Part shown: one piece after another, positions 45,584 through 54,689 of the stretch | Numbering within the stretch: the first letter of the stretch is position 1 | How the letters are laid out: each line of letters opens with the position of its first letter | Assembly (NCBI RefSeq): GCF_003583935.1 | Contig: NZ_QYRN01000006.1 | Location: forward strand, 295,145-359,144 | Source: Aureimonas flava | GTDB lineage: Bacteria; Pseudomonadota; Alphaproteobacteria; Rhizobiales; Rhizobiaceae | Length of the DNA stretch: 64,000 bases | Reading direction: 5' to 3' | Program-made: the position numbers and the translations under genes | The notes under the pieces: generated by a model | What the model was told of the DNA's origin: nothing | The model's input: only the letters and a program-made list of their open reading frames with translations | Database searches by the model: none

Positions 45584-46335
45584 GCGCCGTCCCCTGGCCT
45601 GAAGGCTCCCGGCGGCACGAGGCCCGGCTCGACATAGCTGAAATGCAGCGCGTCGAGCATGGTCCAGAGGATCTCGCACTTGGCGATCAGGGCGTCCACG
45701 ACGAGCTGCTGTGTCTCCACGGTTCGGGCGTGCTCGCGCACGAAGGCCAGCGCCACGTCGACGTCGCGGGGGGCCTGCGTCAGGCGCGGCTTGAAGTAGC
45801 CGAGCGTGTCCTCGTCGACATAGGGATACTTCTGGAGGATCGCCGAGACGCGCTCGCCGATCACCTGCGGCGAGAACATCTCGGTGAGGGACGAGGCAAT
45901 GGCTTCGAGGAGCGTGCGCTTTTCCACGAGCGTCAGATAGGCGCCGACGCTGAAACGCGTCGCGGGGAGCGCCAGGCGCTGCGAGGCCACGGTGTCGGCG
46001 TCGAGGCCGAGGCCCGTGGCCAGGCGCATCCAGCGCTCGATCCCGCCGGGCGTCGATCCGTCGCCGTCGTGGTCGAGGATGCGCTCGCGCCAGGCGAGGC
46101 GCAGCGGCCGGTCCTCGATGCGCGACAGGACGATCGCGTCCTTGCGCGGGATCACGGCCTGGTAGCAGTAGCGATTCAGCGCCCAGGCCTGCATCTGGCC
46201 GCGCGTCAGCGCGCCCTCGACCATCAGCCGGTGGAAGGGATGGCGGATATGGTAGCGTTCGTGCCCGACCTGCCGCAGCACGGCCTCGAGCTCGTCCGCG
46301 GAAAGCGTGCGGTCGAGACGGAAGTCGGGCGTCAT
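45580..46335 (-). CDS. pqqC: PqqC, pyrroloquinoline-quinone synthase
   Basis: A 251-residue oxidase that performs the final ring closure and oxidation of PQQ without a metal. Recognisable features are RYHIRHPFHRLMVEG, NRYCYQAVIPRKDAIVL, LDHDGDG and MFSPQVIGERVSAIL. The length agrees with the family (about 250). It overlaps pqqB and pqqD by 4 bases. Confidence 0.95.
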   Translation of the reverse strand: MTPDFRLDRTLSADELEAVLRQVGHERYHIRHPFHRLMVEGALTRGQMQAWALNRYCYQAVIPRKDAIVLSRIEDRPLRLAWRERILDHDGDGSTPGGIERWMRLATGLGLDADTVASQRLALPATRFSVGAYLTLVEKRTLLEAIASSLTEMFSPQVIGERVSAILQKYPYVDEDTLGYFKPRLTQAPRDVDVALAFVREHARTVETQQLVVDALIAKCEILWTMLDALHFSYVEPGLVPPGAFRPGDGA

Positions 46336-47273
46336 AGTTCGATCTCCATGCCGTCGAAGGCGACCGTCCAGCCCGCGTCCTCAACGATGCGGCGCTCGGC
46401 CGAGCCCTCGTCGAGGATCGGATTGGTGTTGTTGATGTGCACGAAGACGCGCTGCGCGATGGTCGCCCCCGCCCATGCCTCCAGCGAGCCGCCCGCATCT
46501 GCGATCGGCAGGTGCCCCATGCGCCGCCCGGTCTTGGAGCCGACGCCGGCCCGGGCCATCTCGTCGTCGGTGAACACGGTTCCGTCGAAGAGGAGGAGGG
46601 CGCTCCCGTCGACGCGCTCGAAGAGCGCCGGGTCGACGCGGGCGCAGCCGGGCACGTAGAAGGCCGAACGGCCGCCGGCGTCCGTGATGCGCACGCCGAC
46701 CGTATCCTCCGGGTCCGCCTCGAAGTCCCGGCCGGCCTCCCCGGTTTCCAGGAACAGCGCGACCTTGCCGGGCACGGCGAAGAGTTCGGCGCAAAGGCCC
46801 GTCGGCCCGTCCGGCCCCTCGACGGCGAAGGGCTCGTCGAGCCTCACCGGCAATCGGAGCACATGGGCCGGGTCGAGAACGCGGAAGATCGGGTTGTCCG
46901 CGAGAACGGCGAGCACACGTGCCGTCGCGTAGAGGTGGAAGTCCTGCCGCTCGCGCAGCGACAGGAGACCGGCGAGATGGTCGACATCGGCGTTCGTCAG
47001 CACCACGGCGCGGATCGGCGTCGAGCGCAGTGGCGCGTCCGGGGCCGGCTGGAGCGCGGGCGTCTCGTTGATCTGCTGGCGGATATCGGGCGAGGCGTTG
47101 AAGAGGACGAAACCCCGGCCTTCGCCCGCGCTCGCGGCAAGGCTCGACTGCAGGCGCGGGCGCATTTGGGGAGTTCCGGCCCGCGCCGCCCGGCTCAGGC
47201 GGTAGTTGCAGTTCCACTGCGGGAAGCCTCCGCCAGCGGCCGATCCGAGGATTGTCAGTCGCACGTCGCCCAT
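46332..47273 (-). CDS. pqqB: PqqB, PQQ biosynthesis metallo-beta-lactamase-fold protein
   Basis: A 313-residue member of the metallo-beta-lactamase superfamily, proposed to hydroxylate the tyrosine of the cross-linked PqqA remnant or help release PQQ. GSAAGGGFPQWNC is the hallmark start, with NADVDHLAGLL, a degenerate zinc motif typical of PqqB, and VFVHINNTNPIL near the end. ATG 47273 (MGDVRLTILG) is the conserved start; the longer frame to 47303 overlaps the hairpin region. Confidence 0.95.
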   Translation of the reverse strand: MGDVRLTILGSAAGGGFPQWNCNYRLSRAARAGTPQMRPRLQSSLAASAGEGRGFVLFNASPDIRQQINETPALQPAPDAPLRSTPIRAVVLTNADVDHLAGLLSLRERQDFHLYATARVLAVLADNPIFRVLDPAHVLRLPVRLDEPFAVEGPDGPTGLCAELFAVPGKVALFLETGEAGRDFEADPEDTVGVRITDAGGRSAFYVPGCARVDPALFERVDGSALLLFDGTVFTDDEMARAGVGSKTGRRMGHLPIADAGGSLEAWAGATIAQRVFVHINNTNPILDEGSAERRIVEDAGWTVAFDGMEIEL

Positions 47274-47289
47274 ATCCCATTCAAAGCGA

Positions 47290-47317
47290 ACGGCCCGCCG
47301 CACGCGCGGCGGGCCGT
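47290..47317 (-). terminator. Hairpin between pqqA and pqqB
   Basis: ACGGCCCGCCG and CGGCGGGCCGT form a perfect 11-bp stem around a 6-base loop. It lies 22 bases after the pqqA stop and upstream of pqqB. It can explain higher expression of the precursor peptide gene than of the enzyme genes, by partial termination or 3'-end protection. Confidence 0.65.
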
Positions 47318-47339
47318 CGAAGCGAGCCGTCGAGGCTCC

Positions 47340-47447
47340 CTACTTCTTGGCTTCCTTGCGCACCGCGATCTCGGCCTCCGCATAGCGGGTGATCTCGAAA
47401 CCGGCGGCCACCTGGCACATTTCAGGCTTCTTCCAGGATTTGGTCAT
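47340..47447 (-). CDS. pqqA: PqqA, PQQ precursor peptide
   Basis: A 35-residue peptide starting MTKSWKKPEMCQVAAGFEIT. It has the Glu-x3-Tyr motif (Glu18 and Tyr22 in GFEITRY) whose two residues become the PQQ ring system after cross-linking by PqqE, and the usual lysine-rich tail KEAKK. It lies 66 bases upstream of pqqB. Confidence 0.95.
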   Translation of the reverse strand: MTKSWKKPEMCQVAAGFEITRYAEAEIAVRKEAKK

Positions 47448-48294
47448 GGGATCTGCTCCATCTTGCAGCCGGATCATCCGGCCCCGACTCCAGAGTTAGT
47501 GTCGGTTGGTGACCGCGAACACAGGACGCCCATCAAACCATCTTGATGAACAGTCGCACGCGATCGAAAAACGGAAGGCAGGGGCCGATGACCTTCCCCA
47601 GCAGGTGACCTGGTTCAGATCCAATGCATGGTGGGCTTGTCGGCCGCGGTTCAAATGCCTGGCGTATTGGGTTGGGGCGGCGCGGGCGGCCTTTGCACGG
47701 TGGTTGGAGCGCATGCGCGGCGGCTCGAGGCTCGCATGGGGTCGCTCGGCGTTACCGTGCTCGCGCTGGCCATCGATGATGTGGGCATTCCCTTCTCAGG
47801 CGCCTACCGCCGGAGGTTCGGCGTGATACGGAGTGCAGCGATTACCCGCTTGGGCTGGTGCTGAGCATTTTTTGTGATGCTTGAGGTTGGCGGCATGGAA
47901 GGCGGCCATGGTCAGAACTCTGCTCGCCGTTGTTCGGTGGACGGTTTCGAATGTCGTGCGGGAAACCAGTCGACAGTGCCTAGGACACAACGCCATGGCG
48001 GAGGGGATCGCCATTCTATGTGGGTTGCCTACCCGGAACTGCCTTTCGCCGGCTGCTCCGGGCGCCCCTTTGAGGCCGACGATCGCCTTCACCCTCACAA
48101 CTGCACTTCTAGGGACGCTGCAAAAAGGGGGGTAGGTCTGGTGACACATTCGCGAGCGTCGACGCGAGGCTAAAGCAGTCCTCATCTGCACTGCCGCTTA
48201 CCTCTAATCGAAGGGGGCGGCCCCTAGTCTGAGAGGGTGGGGTGAGGCAGACGTTGTGGAGGAAAAACTGAAGCAGCGGCTGGCGACTGTCAGC
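47448..48294. other. Gene-poor stretch between pqqA and tRNA-Ser
   Basis: About 850 bases. The part next to pqqA must hold its promoter. On the plus strand near 47629-47700 one frame reads VQMPGVLGWGGAGG, which resembles the C-terminal motif of serine hydrolases of the beta-lactamase C class, so a decayed gene end is possible. The rest has no recognisable gene, and stretches of lower GC differ from the neighbours. It lies at the 3' side of a tRNA-Ser gene, a common integration site, but no integrase or direct repeat was found. Confidence 0.4.
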
Positions 48295-48384
48295 TGGCGG
48301 AGGGAGGGGGATTCGAACCCCCGATACGGTTTCCCGTATACACACTTTCCAGGCGTGCGCCTTCAACCACTCGGCCACCCCTCC
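48295..48384 (-). tRNA. tRNA-Ser(GGA)
   Basis: A 90-base serine tRNA with a long variable arm. The minus strand starts GGAGGGGTGGCCGAGTGGTT and has anticodon loop CTGGAAAGT, giving anticodon GGA, then TTCGAATC in the T arm. The 3' CCA is encoded (TGG at 48295-48297 on the plus strand). Confidence 0.95.
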
Positions 48385-48681
48385 TGACCGGTCGGCCAAA
48401 ACTCGAAGCGCGAGGCTCCGGGCCGGTGCCGGTACGGTGGGCGCGGACTATCACTGGAACGCTTCGTCTGGCAAGCGGTTTCATGCGCGGGCCGACACCG
48501 ACGCGCCCGATGGGCGAGCCGGGGTAACGGCGTCGGCGGTGCCGCCGTGCGACGCGGCGGCGTTGCGTGCGCCGCTGGGAGGAACCATATCTGGACGGGG
48601 CGCCGAAACGACGAGCGGCGCGCGCAGGCTTGGGGCGTCGGGATCAGTCCCCCCGAGCCACTGGCGGGAGGAGGCGAGGCG

Positions 48682-49014
48682 ATGCGGCTGTTGGCCTGGA
48701 TCGTGCGTGTTGCGGGATGTCTCTTGCTGGCGGCGGCTACGGCGCTTGCGGTGGGCGACATCGCCCGGTCCATCGCGTCCGGCGCGACGGCGCTGATGCC
48801 GCTGGAGGCTGCGGCGCGCTCGGTGGGCCTGACCCTGTTCGACGCGGCGGCCGGCACGGTCTCGGCCAGCGGCGTGTTCGCGGCCGAGGGGCGCGGCGCG
48901 AGCCTTGCCAGCGAGATCGGGCGCCAGCCCGCGTCCGTCGTCCTCGGCCTAGCCGGGATACTGTTTCTTTTCGTCGGCCGGCCGCCGCGCCGCGCCACGC
49001 GAACCACGAGGTGA
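48682..49014 (+). CDS. Small two-helix membrane protein
   Basis: A 110-residue protein with an N-terminal hydrophobic helix (about 3-24, [20 protein letters not shown]) and a C-terminal one (about 86-103, [18 protein letters not shown]). The middle part is Ala-rich. It has a strong GGAGG ribosome-binding site and lies 5 bases upstream of msrA, so the two are likely cotranscribed. Similar short proteins with this arrangement are common in Rhizobiales; I cannot assign a function. Confidence 0.65.
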   Translation: MRLLAWIVRVAGCLLLAAATALAVGDIARSIASGATALMPLEAAARSVGLTLFDAAAGTVSASGVFAAEGRGASLASEIGRQPASVVLGLAGILFLFVGRPPRRATRTTR

Positions 49015-49019
49015 ACGCC

Positions 49020-49691
<672 letters not shown>

Positions 49692-49879
49692 TCGCGGCCG
49701 TCTTGAAAGGGCAGGCGCGCCCTCCGGCGGGCGGCGCCCTTGCGGGACGTCGGCTTTTGCGTTGAGTATGGCCCTCGGCCACGCACGCCCGAGCGGCGGC
49801 GTGGCTGGCCTTTCCACGCGGGGCGCGAGCCCGGTGGTCGGCGTGGCCGTCTTCGCGCAACAGGGACACGACCCAACCC

Positions 49880-50878
49880 ATGAAGCATCTTCTCGCCGGC
49901 CTGATGGCCGCCTGCTCGCTCGGCCTCGCCGGCCATGCGCTTGCCGCCGAGTTCAAGCCCGCCGTGATCTTCGATCTGGGCGGCAAGTTCGACAAGTCCT
50001 TCAACGAGGCGGCCTACAACGGCGCCGAGCGCTTCAAGCAGGAGACGGGCGTCGCCTATCGCGAGTTCGAGATGCAGAACGAGACGCAGCGCGAGCAGGT
50101 GCTGCGCCGTTTCGCGCGCGACGGGAACTCGCCGATCATCGGCGTCGGCTTCGCCCAGCAGGCGGCGATGGAGAACGTCGCCAAGGAATATCCCGACCTC
50201 CAGTTCGCCATCATCGACACGGTGGTCGACCGGCCCAACGTGCGCTCGATCCTGTTCAAGGAGGAGGAGGGATCCTACCTCGTCGGCATGCTGGCGGCGC
50301 TGAAGTCGCAGTCGGGCACGGTCGGCTTCGTGGGCGGCATGGACATCCCGCTGATCCGCAACTTCTCCTGCGGCTACAAGGGCGGCGCGCTCGCGGCCAA
50401 GAGCGACGTGAAGTATCTGGAGAACATGACCGGCACCACGGCTGCTGCCTGGAACGACCCGGTGCGCGGCGGCGAGCTCGCGCGCTCGCAGATGGACCAG
50501 GGCGCCGACGTGATCTTCCATGCGGCGGGCGCCACGGGCATCGGCGTGCTGCAGGCCGTGGCCGACGCCGACAAGCTCGGCATCGGCGTCGATTCCAACC
50601 AGAACGCCCTGCATCCCGGCAAGGTTCTGACCTCCATGGTCAAGCGCGTCGACAACGCGGTGTACCAGGCGTTCAAGGACGCGCAGGACGGCCAGTGGAC
50701 CGCCGGCACGCAGACGCTCGGCCTGAAGGAGGACGGCGTCGGCTACGCGGTGGACGACAACAACAAGGACCTCATCACGCCCGAGATGACGGCGGCGGTG
50801 GAGAAGGCCAAGGCCAACATCATCGCCGGCACGATCCAGGTCCACAACTACAACACGGACAACGCCTGCCCCTACTGA
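49880..50878 (+). CDS. BMP-family nucleoside-binding lipoprotein/periplasmic protein
   Basis: A 332-residue BMP-family (basic membrane protein, PnrA/NupB-like) substrate-binding protein. Signal peptide MKHLLAGLMAACSLGLAGHALA is followed by mature AEFKPAVIFDLGGKFDKSFNEAAYNGAERF. Motifs typical of nucleoside binders are GVGFAQQAAMENVAKEYPD, GFVGGMDIPLIRNFSCGYKGG and GVDSNQNALHPGKVLTSMVKRVD. No lipobox Cys is evident at the cleavage site. It is the binding component for the ATPase and permeases encoded at 52714-56793, from which it is separated by nucleoside hydrolase, slyX and a thioesterase. Confidence 0.92.
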   Translation: MKHLLAGLMAACSLGLAGHALAAEFKPAVIFDLGGKFDKSFNEAAYNGAERFKQETGVAYREFEMQNETQREQVLRRFARDGNSPIIGVGFAQQAAMENVAKEYPDLQFAIIDTVVDRPNVRSILFKEEEGSYLVGMLAALKSQSGTVGFVGGMDIPLIRNFSCGYKGGALAAKSDVKYLENMTGTTAAAWNDPVRGGELARSQMDQGADVIFHAAGATGIGVLQAVADADKLGIGVDSNQNALHPGKVLTSMVKRVDNAVYQAFKDAQDGQWTAGTQTLGLKEDGVGYAVDDNNKDLITPEMTAAVEKAKANIIAGTIQVHNYNTDNACPY

Positions 50879-50904
50879 GGCGGCGCGCATCCGGCCGACC
50901 CTTG

Positions 50905-50926
50905 GCGGCGCCCTCCCGGGCGCCGC
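50905..50926 (+). terminator. Hairpin after the BMP-family gene
   Basis: GCGGCGCCC-TCCC-GGGCGCCGC, a perfect 9-bp stem with a 4-base loop, followed by TTCGCG. It lies 26 bases after the binding-protein stop and before the nucleoside hydrolase. Confidence 0.65.
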
Positions 50927-50984
50927 TTCGCGTTCGGGGCCCCGCGATGCTATGCGCCGGGCCGAAGGCTTCCAGGAGGCGCCC

Positions 50985-51920
50985 TTGCGCAAAATCATCT
51001 TCGACACCGATCCGGGACAGGACGACGCGATCGCGATCCTCGCCGCGCTCGGCTCGCCCGAGCTCGACGTCCTCGGCATCGTGGCGGTGGCCGGCAACGT
51101 GCCGCTGCATCTCGCGGCGGCCAACGCGCGGCGCATCGCCGAGCTCGCCGGGCGTGGGGACATCCCCGTGCATGCCGGCGCCGAGCGGCCCTTCCTGCGG
51201 CCGCTGGTGACCGCCGAGCACGTGCACGGCGAGACCGGGCTCGACGGGCCGGACCTGCCGCCGCCCGCGACCGCCCTTCGCGACGGCCACGGCGTCGACT
51301 TCATCGTCGACACGGTGCGGGCCCATCCGCCGAAGAGCGTCACCATTGCCGCGCTGGGCCCTCTCACCAACCTCGCGCTGGCGCTGCTCAAGGCGCCCGA
51401 CATCGCCGAGCGCCTGCAGGGCGTGGTGATGATGGGCGGCGCCTATTTCGAGGTCGGCAACGTCACGCCGACCGCCGAGTTCAACGTCTATGTCGACCCG
51501 GAGGCCGCCGCCTCGGTGTTCGCCAGCGGCGTCGATCTAACGCTTCTGCCGCTCGACGCGACGCACGGGATGCACGCCACCCCGGCGCGCATCGAGGCCT
51601 TCCGGGCGCTGGGCACCAGGGCCGGCGCGGCGGTGGCGGCGATGCTTTCCTTCTCCGAGGTCTACGACCTCCAGAAGTTCGGCTGGGACGGAGCGCCGCT
51701 GCACGACCCCTGCGTGACCGCCTTCCTGCTTCGGCCCGAACTCTTCGAGGGTCGGCGCGTCAACGTCGAGGTCGAGACCGGCAGTCCGCTCACGCGCGGC
51801 ATGACGGTGGTGGACTACTGGGGCGTCACCGAGCGGCCGCCGAACGCCTTCTTCGTGCGCTCGGGCGATGCCGATGGCTTCTTCGCGCTGCTGACGGAGC
51901 GGATCGCCCGGCTCGCCTGA
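50985..51920 (+). CDS. Inosine-uridine-type nucleoside hydrolase
   Basis: A 311-residue nucleoside N-ribohydrolase that releases the base from ribonucleosides. The calcium-binding signature is FDTDPGQDDAI at the N-terminus; KSVTIAALGPLTNLALAL, MGGAYFEVGNVTPTAEFNVYVDPEAA and the C-terminal HDPC motif (PLHDPCVTAFLL) are family features. I start at TTG 50985, which follows a perfect AGGAGG site and gives the usual N-terminus (RKIIFDTDPG). An ATG at 50952 would add 11 residues. It should act on nucleosides imported by the adjacent transporter. It ends convergently with slyX, directly abutting. Confidence 0.9.
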   Translation: MRKIIFDTDPGQDDAIAILAALGSPELDVLGIVAVAGNVPLHLAAANARRIAELAGRGDIPVHAGAERPFLRPLVTAEHVHGETGLDGPDLPPPATALRDGHGVDFIVDTVRAHPPKSVTIAALGPLTNLALALLKAPDIAERLQGVVMMGGAYFEVGNVTPTAEFNVYVDPEAAASVFASGVDLTLLPLDATHGMHATPARIEAFRALGTRAGAAVAAMLSFSEVYDLQKFGWDGAPLHDPCVTAFLLRPELFEGRRVNVEVETGSPLTRGMTVVDYWGVTERPPNAFFVRSGDADGFFALLTERIARLA

Positions 51921-52127
51921 TCAGTAGTGCGGCGGGCGCGTCGCCTCCGGGCGGGGCGCTGCGCTCTCCTCGAGGTCGAGAAGGCGCTGCACCAGCGCCT
52001 TCAGCGTCTTCTCGAGCCGCTCGACGCGCTGGCCCTGTGCCGCCATTTCGGCGGACATCTCCTCCACCGTCCGGTTCTGGTGCGCGAGCGCAATCTCGAG
52101 CTCGGTGATCCGATCCTGGTCGCTCAT
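51921..52127 (-). CDS. slyX: SlyX family protein
   Basis: A 68-residue coiled-coil protein: RITELEIALAHQNRTVEEMSAEMAAQGQRV is the SlyX heptad region, ending in the typical RPPHY tail. The function is unknown. Its start overlaps the thioesterase stop by 4 bases. Confidence 0.85.
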   Translation of the reverse strand: MSDQDRITELEIALAHQNRTVEEMSAEMAAQGQRVERLEKTLKALVQRLLDLEESAAPRPEATRPPHY

Positions 52128-52558
52128 GGCCGCAATGCCTCCAGCGCATCGCGCAAGGGCGCCGGGACGGGCGACGGACGGCGGCTCGCCTTGTCGATGT
52201 GGACGTGCACGAACAGGCCTTCCGCCGCCGCGAGGTCCTCGTCGTTGCGAAAGACGCCGATCTCGTAGCGGATCGACGAGCCGCCGAGATGCCCGACGCG
52301 CAGGCCGACGCTGACGCGGTCGGGATAGCCGACCTCCGACAGGTACCGGCAGCCGGTCTCGGCGACGAAGAACATCGAATCGCGCGCCGACAGGCCGGTG
52401 CCCAGCAGCCAGCTCGTCACCGCCGTGTCGAAGAAGGCGTAGTAGGCGGCGTTGTTCATGTGGCCGTACATGTCGTTGTCGGACCAGCGGGTGGTCACGG
52501 GCACGAAGGCGCGATAGTCGGCGCGGCTCTGGCGCGGCGGGCGGGGTGTCTCGGACAT
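52124..52558 (-). CDS. 4-hydroxybenzoyl-CoA thioesterase-family (hotdog) protein
   Basis: A 144-residue hotdog-fold acyl-CoA thioesterase of the YbgC type. VTTRWSDNDMYGHMNNAAYYAFFDTAV contains the catalytic Asp region (WxDxDxxGHxNN). RYLSEVGYPDRVSVGLRVGHLGGSSI and a strand ending EGLFVHVHIDKASRRP complete the fold. The substrate is unknown. It is cotranscribed with slyX, and divergent from the nucleoside transporter ATPase. Confidence 0.9.
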   Translation of the reverse strand: MSETPRPPRQSRADYRAFVPVTTRWSDNDMYGHMNNAAYYAFFDTAVTSWLLGTGLSARDSMFFVAETGCRYLSEVGYPDRVSVGLRVGHLGGSSIRYEIGVFRNDEDLAAAEGLFVHVHIDKASRRPSPVPAPLRDALEALRP

Positions 52559-52713
52559 GGGGCTCCACGGGATCTGACGGAAACGGACAGATGGGGCGAG
52601 CGCGGCCCGCGGATCAAGGGCCTTGCGCGCCGGGGATGGCGACCCGGCCTGTCTGGCGCTCGGGCGTGGAGGTCGATAGTCTGCCGCGAACGTAAGAAGG
52701 CGACAGGATCGGT

Positions 52714-54243
52714 ATGGCCCCCGCGATCGAGCTGATCGGCATTTCCAAGAGCTTCGGCGCCGTGCGCGCCAACCGCGACATCAACCTCGCGGTGGAGCGG
52801 GGCACCATCCACGGCATCGTCGGCGAGAACGGGGCCGGCAAGTCGACGCTGATGTCCATCCTCTACGGCTTCTACCAGGCCGACGAAGGGGAGATCCGCG
52901 TCGGGGGAAAGCCGGTGTCGATCCCCGATTCCAACGCGGCGATCGCCGCTGGCATCGGCATGGTGCACCAGCACTTCATGCTGGTGGAGCCCTTCACGGT
53001 CCTCGAGAACATCATGCTGGGGGCCGAGCGGTCGGGCCTCCTGTCGCCGGGCATCCGCCGCGTGCGGGCCGAGCTCCTGCGGCTCGAGCGCGAGCACGGG
53101 CTGGCGATCGATCCCGACGCGGTGGTGGAGACGCTGCCCGTCGGGCTTCAGCAGCGGGTCGAGATCCTGAAGGCGCTGTATCGCGGGGCCGAGATCCTGA
53201 TCCTGGACGAGCCGACCGGCGTGCTGACGCCGGCGGAAGCCGACCAGCTCTTCGCGGTGCTGCGCCAGCTCCGGACCGAGGGCAAGACGATCGTCCTGAT
53301 CACCCACAAGCTGCGCGAGATCCTCGACGTGACCGACAACGTCTCGGTGATGCGCCGCGGCGAGATCGTCGCCACGCGCCCGACGCGCGACACCACCGCG
53401 GGCGAGCTCGCCGAGCTCATGGTCGGCCGGCGCGTCCTGCTGCGTGTGGACAAGCGGCCCGCCGCGCCCGGCGCGCCGCTCCTGGAGGTCGAGGGCCTGT
53501 CGGTTCGCGACGCGCGCGGCGTCGCCATGGTGGACGACGTCTCGTTCCAGGTGCGCGCCGGCGAGATCGTCGGCATCGCGGGCGTGGCCGGCAACGGGCA
53601 GTCGGAGCTTCTGGAGGCGCTGTCGGGCATCCGGCGCGCCGAGCGCGGCACGATGCGGCTGCGGGGCGAGACGCTGGACCCGACCGGCGCGCTCGACCCC
53701 GCCGCCATGCGCGCGCGTGGGCTCGCGCACGTGCCGGAGGACCGGCACCATGTCGGCCTCGTGCTGCCGTTCCAGGGATGCGAGAACGCGATCCTCGGCT
53801 ACCATCGCGATCCGGCCTTCGGGAAGGGCCCGTTCCTCCACGTGAAGGCGATGCGCGACGATGCGCGCGCCAAGATCGAGGCCTACGACATCCGCCCGCC
53901 GTCCTGCGAGCTGAAGACCGCCAACTTCTCCGGCGGCAACCAGCAGAAGATCGTACTGGCGCGCGAGATGGAGCGCGACCCGGCGGTGCTGCTGATCGGC
54001 CAGCCGACGCGCGGCGTCGACGTCGGCGCCATCGAGTTCATCCATCGACGCGTGGTGGAGATGCGCGATTCCGGCAAGGCGGTGCTGCTCGTCTCGGTGG
54101 AGCTGGACGAGATCCGCTCCCTGGCCGACCGGATCCTGGTCATGTTCGCCGGGCGCATCGTCGGCGAATGCGGGCCCGAGGCGGACGAGGGCGAGATCGG
54201 CCTCCTGATGGCCGGCGAGACCCGCCGCGAGGCGGCCGAATGA
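52714..54243 (+). CDS. Nucleoside ABC transporter ATP-binding protein (NupO/YufO-like)
   Basis: A 509-residue tandem ATPase used by BMP-dependent nucleoside importers. The first half has Walker A GENGAGKST, LPVGLQQRVEILKAL (weak signature) and Walker B ILILDEPTGVL. The second half has a degenerate P-loop GVAGNGQSE, NFSGGNQQKIVLAREM and LLIGQPTRGVDVGAIEF. Such asymmetry is usual in this family. Its stop overlaps the start of the VOC gene by 4 bases. Confidence 0.93.
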   Translation: MAPAIELIGISKSFGAVRANRDINLAVERGTIHGIVGENGAGKSTLMSILYGFYQADEGEIRVGGKPVSIPDSNAAIAAGIGMVHQHFMLVEPFTVLENIMLGAERSGLLSPGIRRVRAELLRLEREHGLAIDPDAVVETLPVGLQQRVEILKALYRGAEILILDEPTGVLTPAEADQLFAVLRQLRTEGKTIVLITHKLREILDVTDNVSVMRRGEIVATRPTRDTTAGELAELMVGRRVLLRVDKRPAAPGAPLLEVEGLSVRDARGVAMVDDVSFQVRAGEIVGIAGVAGNGQSELLEALSGIRRAERGTMRLRGETLDPTGALDPAAMRARGLAHVPEDRHHVGLVLPFQGCENAILGYHRDPAFGKGPFLHVKAMRDDARAKIEAYDIRPPSCELKTANFSGGNQQKIVLAREMERDPAVLLIGQPTRGVDVGAIEFIHRRVVEMRDSGKAVLLVSVELDEIRSLADRILVMFAGRIVGECGPEADEGEIGLLMAGETRREAAE

Positions 54244-54689
54244 GGGACGCGCGCGTTTCGCTTGTGACGCTCGGCGTGTCCGACCTCGCCCGCTCCGCCC
54301 GCTTCTACGAGGCGCTCGGCTGGACGCGCACGGACGCCGGCAACGAAGCGGTGGTCTTCCTGCAAGGGGAGGGGCTCGTTCTGTCCCTGTTCGGCATGCG
54401 CGACCTGGCGGAGGACGCCGGTCTCGCGGCCGAGCCGCTTCCGCGCTTCCGTGGCGCGACGCTCGCCGTCAACCTGCCCTCAGAGCCGGAAGCCGACCGC
54501 TTGTTCGCCGTGGCCGTCGCGGCGGGAGCCCAGTCGGTCAAGCCGTTGCAGAGAGCGTCCTGGGGCGGCTATTCCGGCTATTTAGCCGATCCCGACGGGC
54601 ATCTCTGGGAAATCGCCCACAACCCGTTCTTTCCGCTCGACGCGCAGGGGCGCATCGACCTGACCCCGTCTTCCGAGGAGCCGGCATGA
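54240..54689 (+). CDS. VOC-family (glyoxalase/bleomycin resistance) protein
   Basis: A 149-residue VOC-fold protein with two paired beta-alpha-beta modules. Features are SLVTLGVSDLARSARFYEALGW, RGATLAVNLPS, GGYSGYLADPDGHLWEIAHNPFF and a possible metal-binding His/Glu in this last stretch. Substrate and activity are unknown. It is embedded between the ATPase and first permease of the nucleoside importer, with 4-base overlaps on both sides. Confidence 0.88.
   Translation: MRDARVSLVTLGVSDLARSARFYEALGWTRTDAGNEAVVFLQGEGLVLSLFGMRDLAEDAGLAAEPLPRFRGATLAVNLPSEPEADRLFAVAVAAGAQSVKPLQRASWGGYSGYLADPDGHLWEIAHNPFFPLDAQGRIDLTPSSEEPA

Noticed and set aside
48180..48294. GC-rich repeats beside tRNA-Ser as an attachment site
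   Set aside because: No second copy of the tRNA 3' end was found in the window, so an attachment site is not supported.
50952..50984. Earlier ATG start for the nucleoside hydrolase
   Set aside because: The TTG at 50985 has a perfect AGGAGG site and gives the normal N-terminus; the ATG has no such site.
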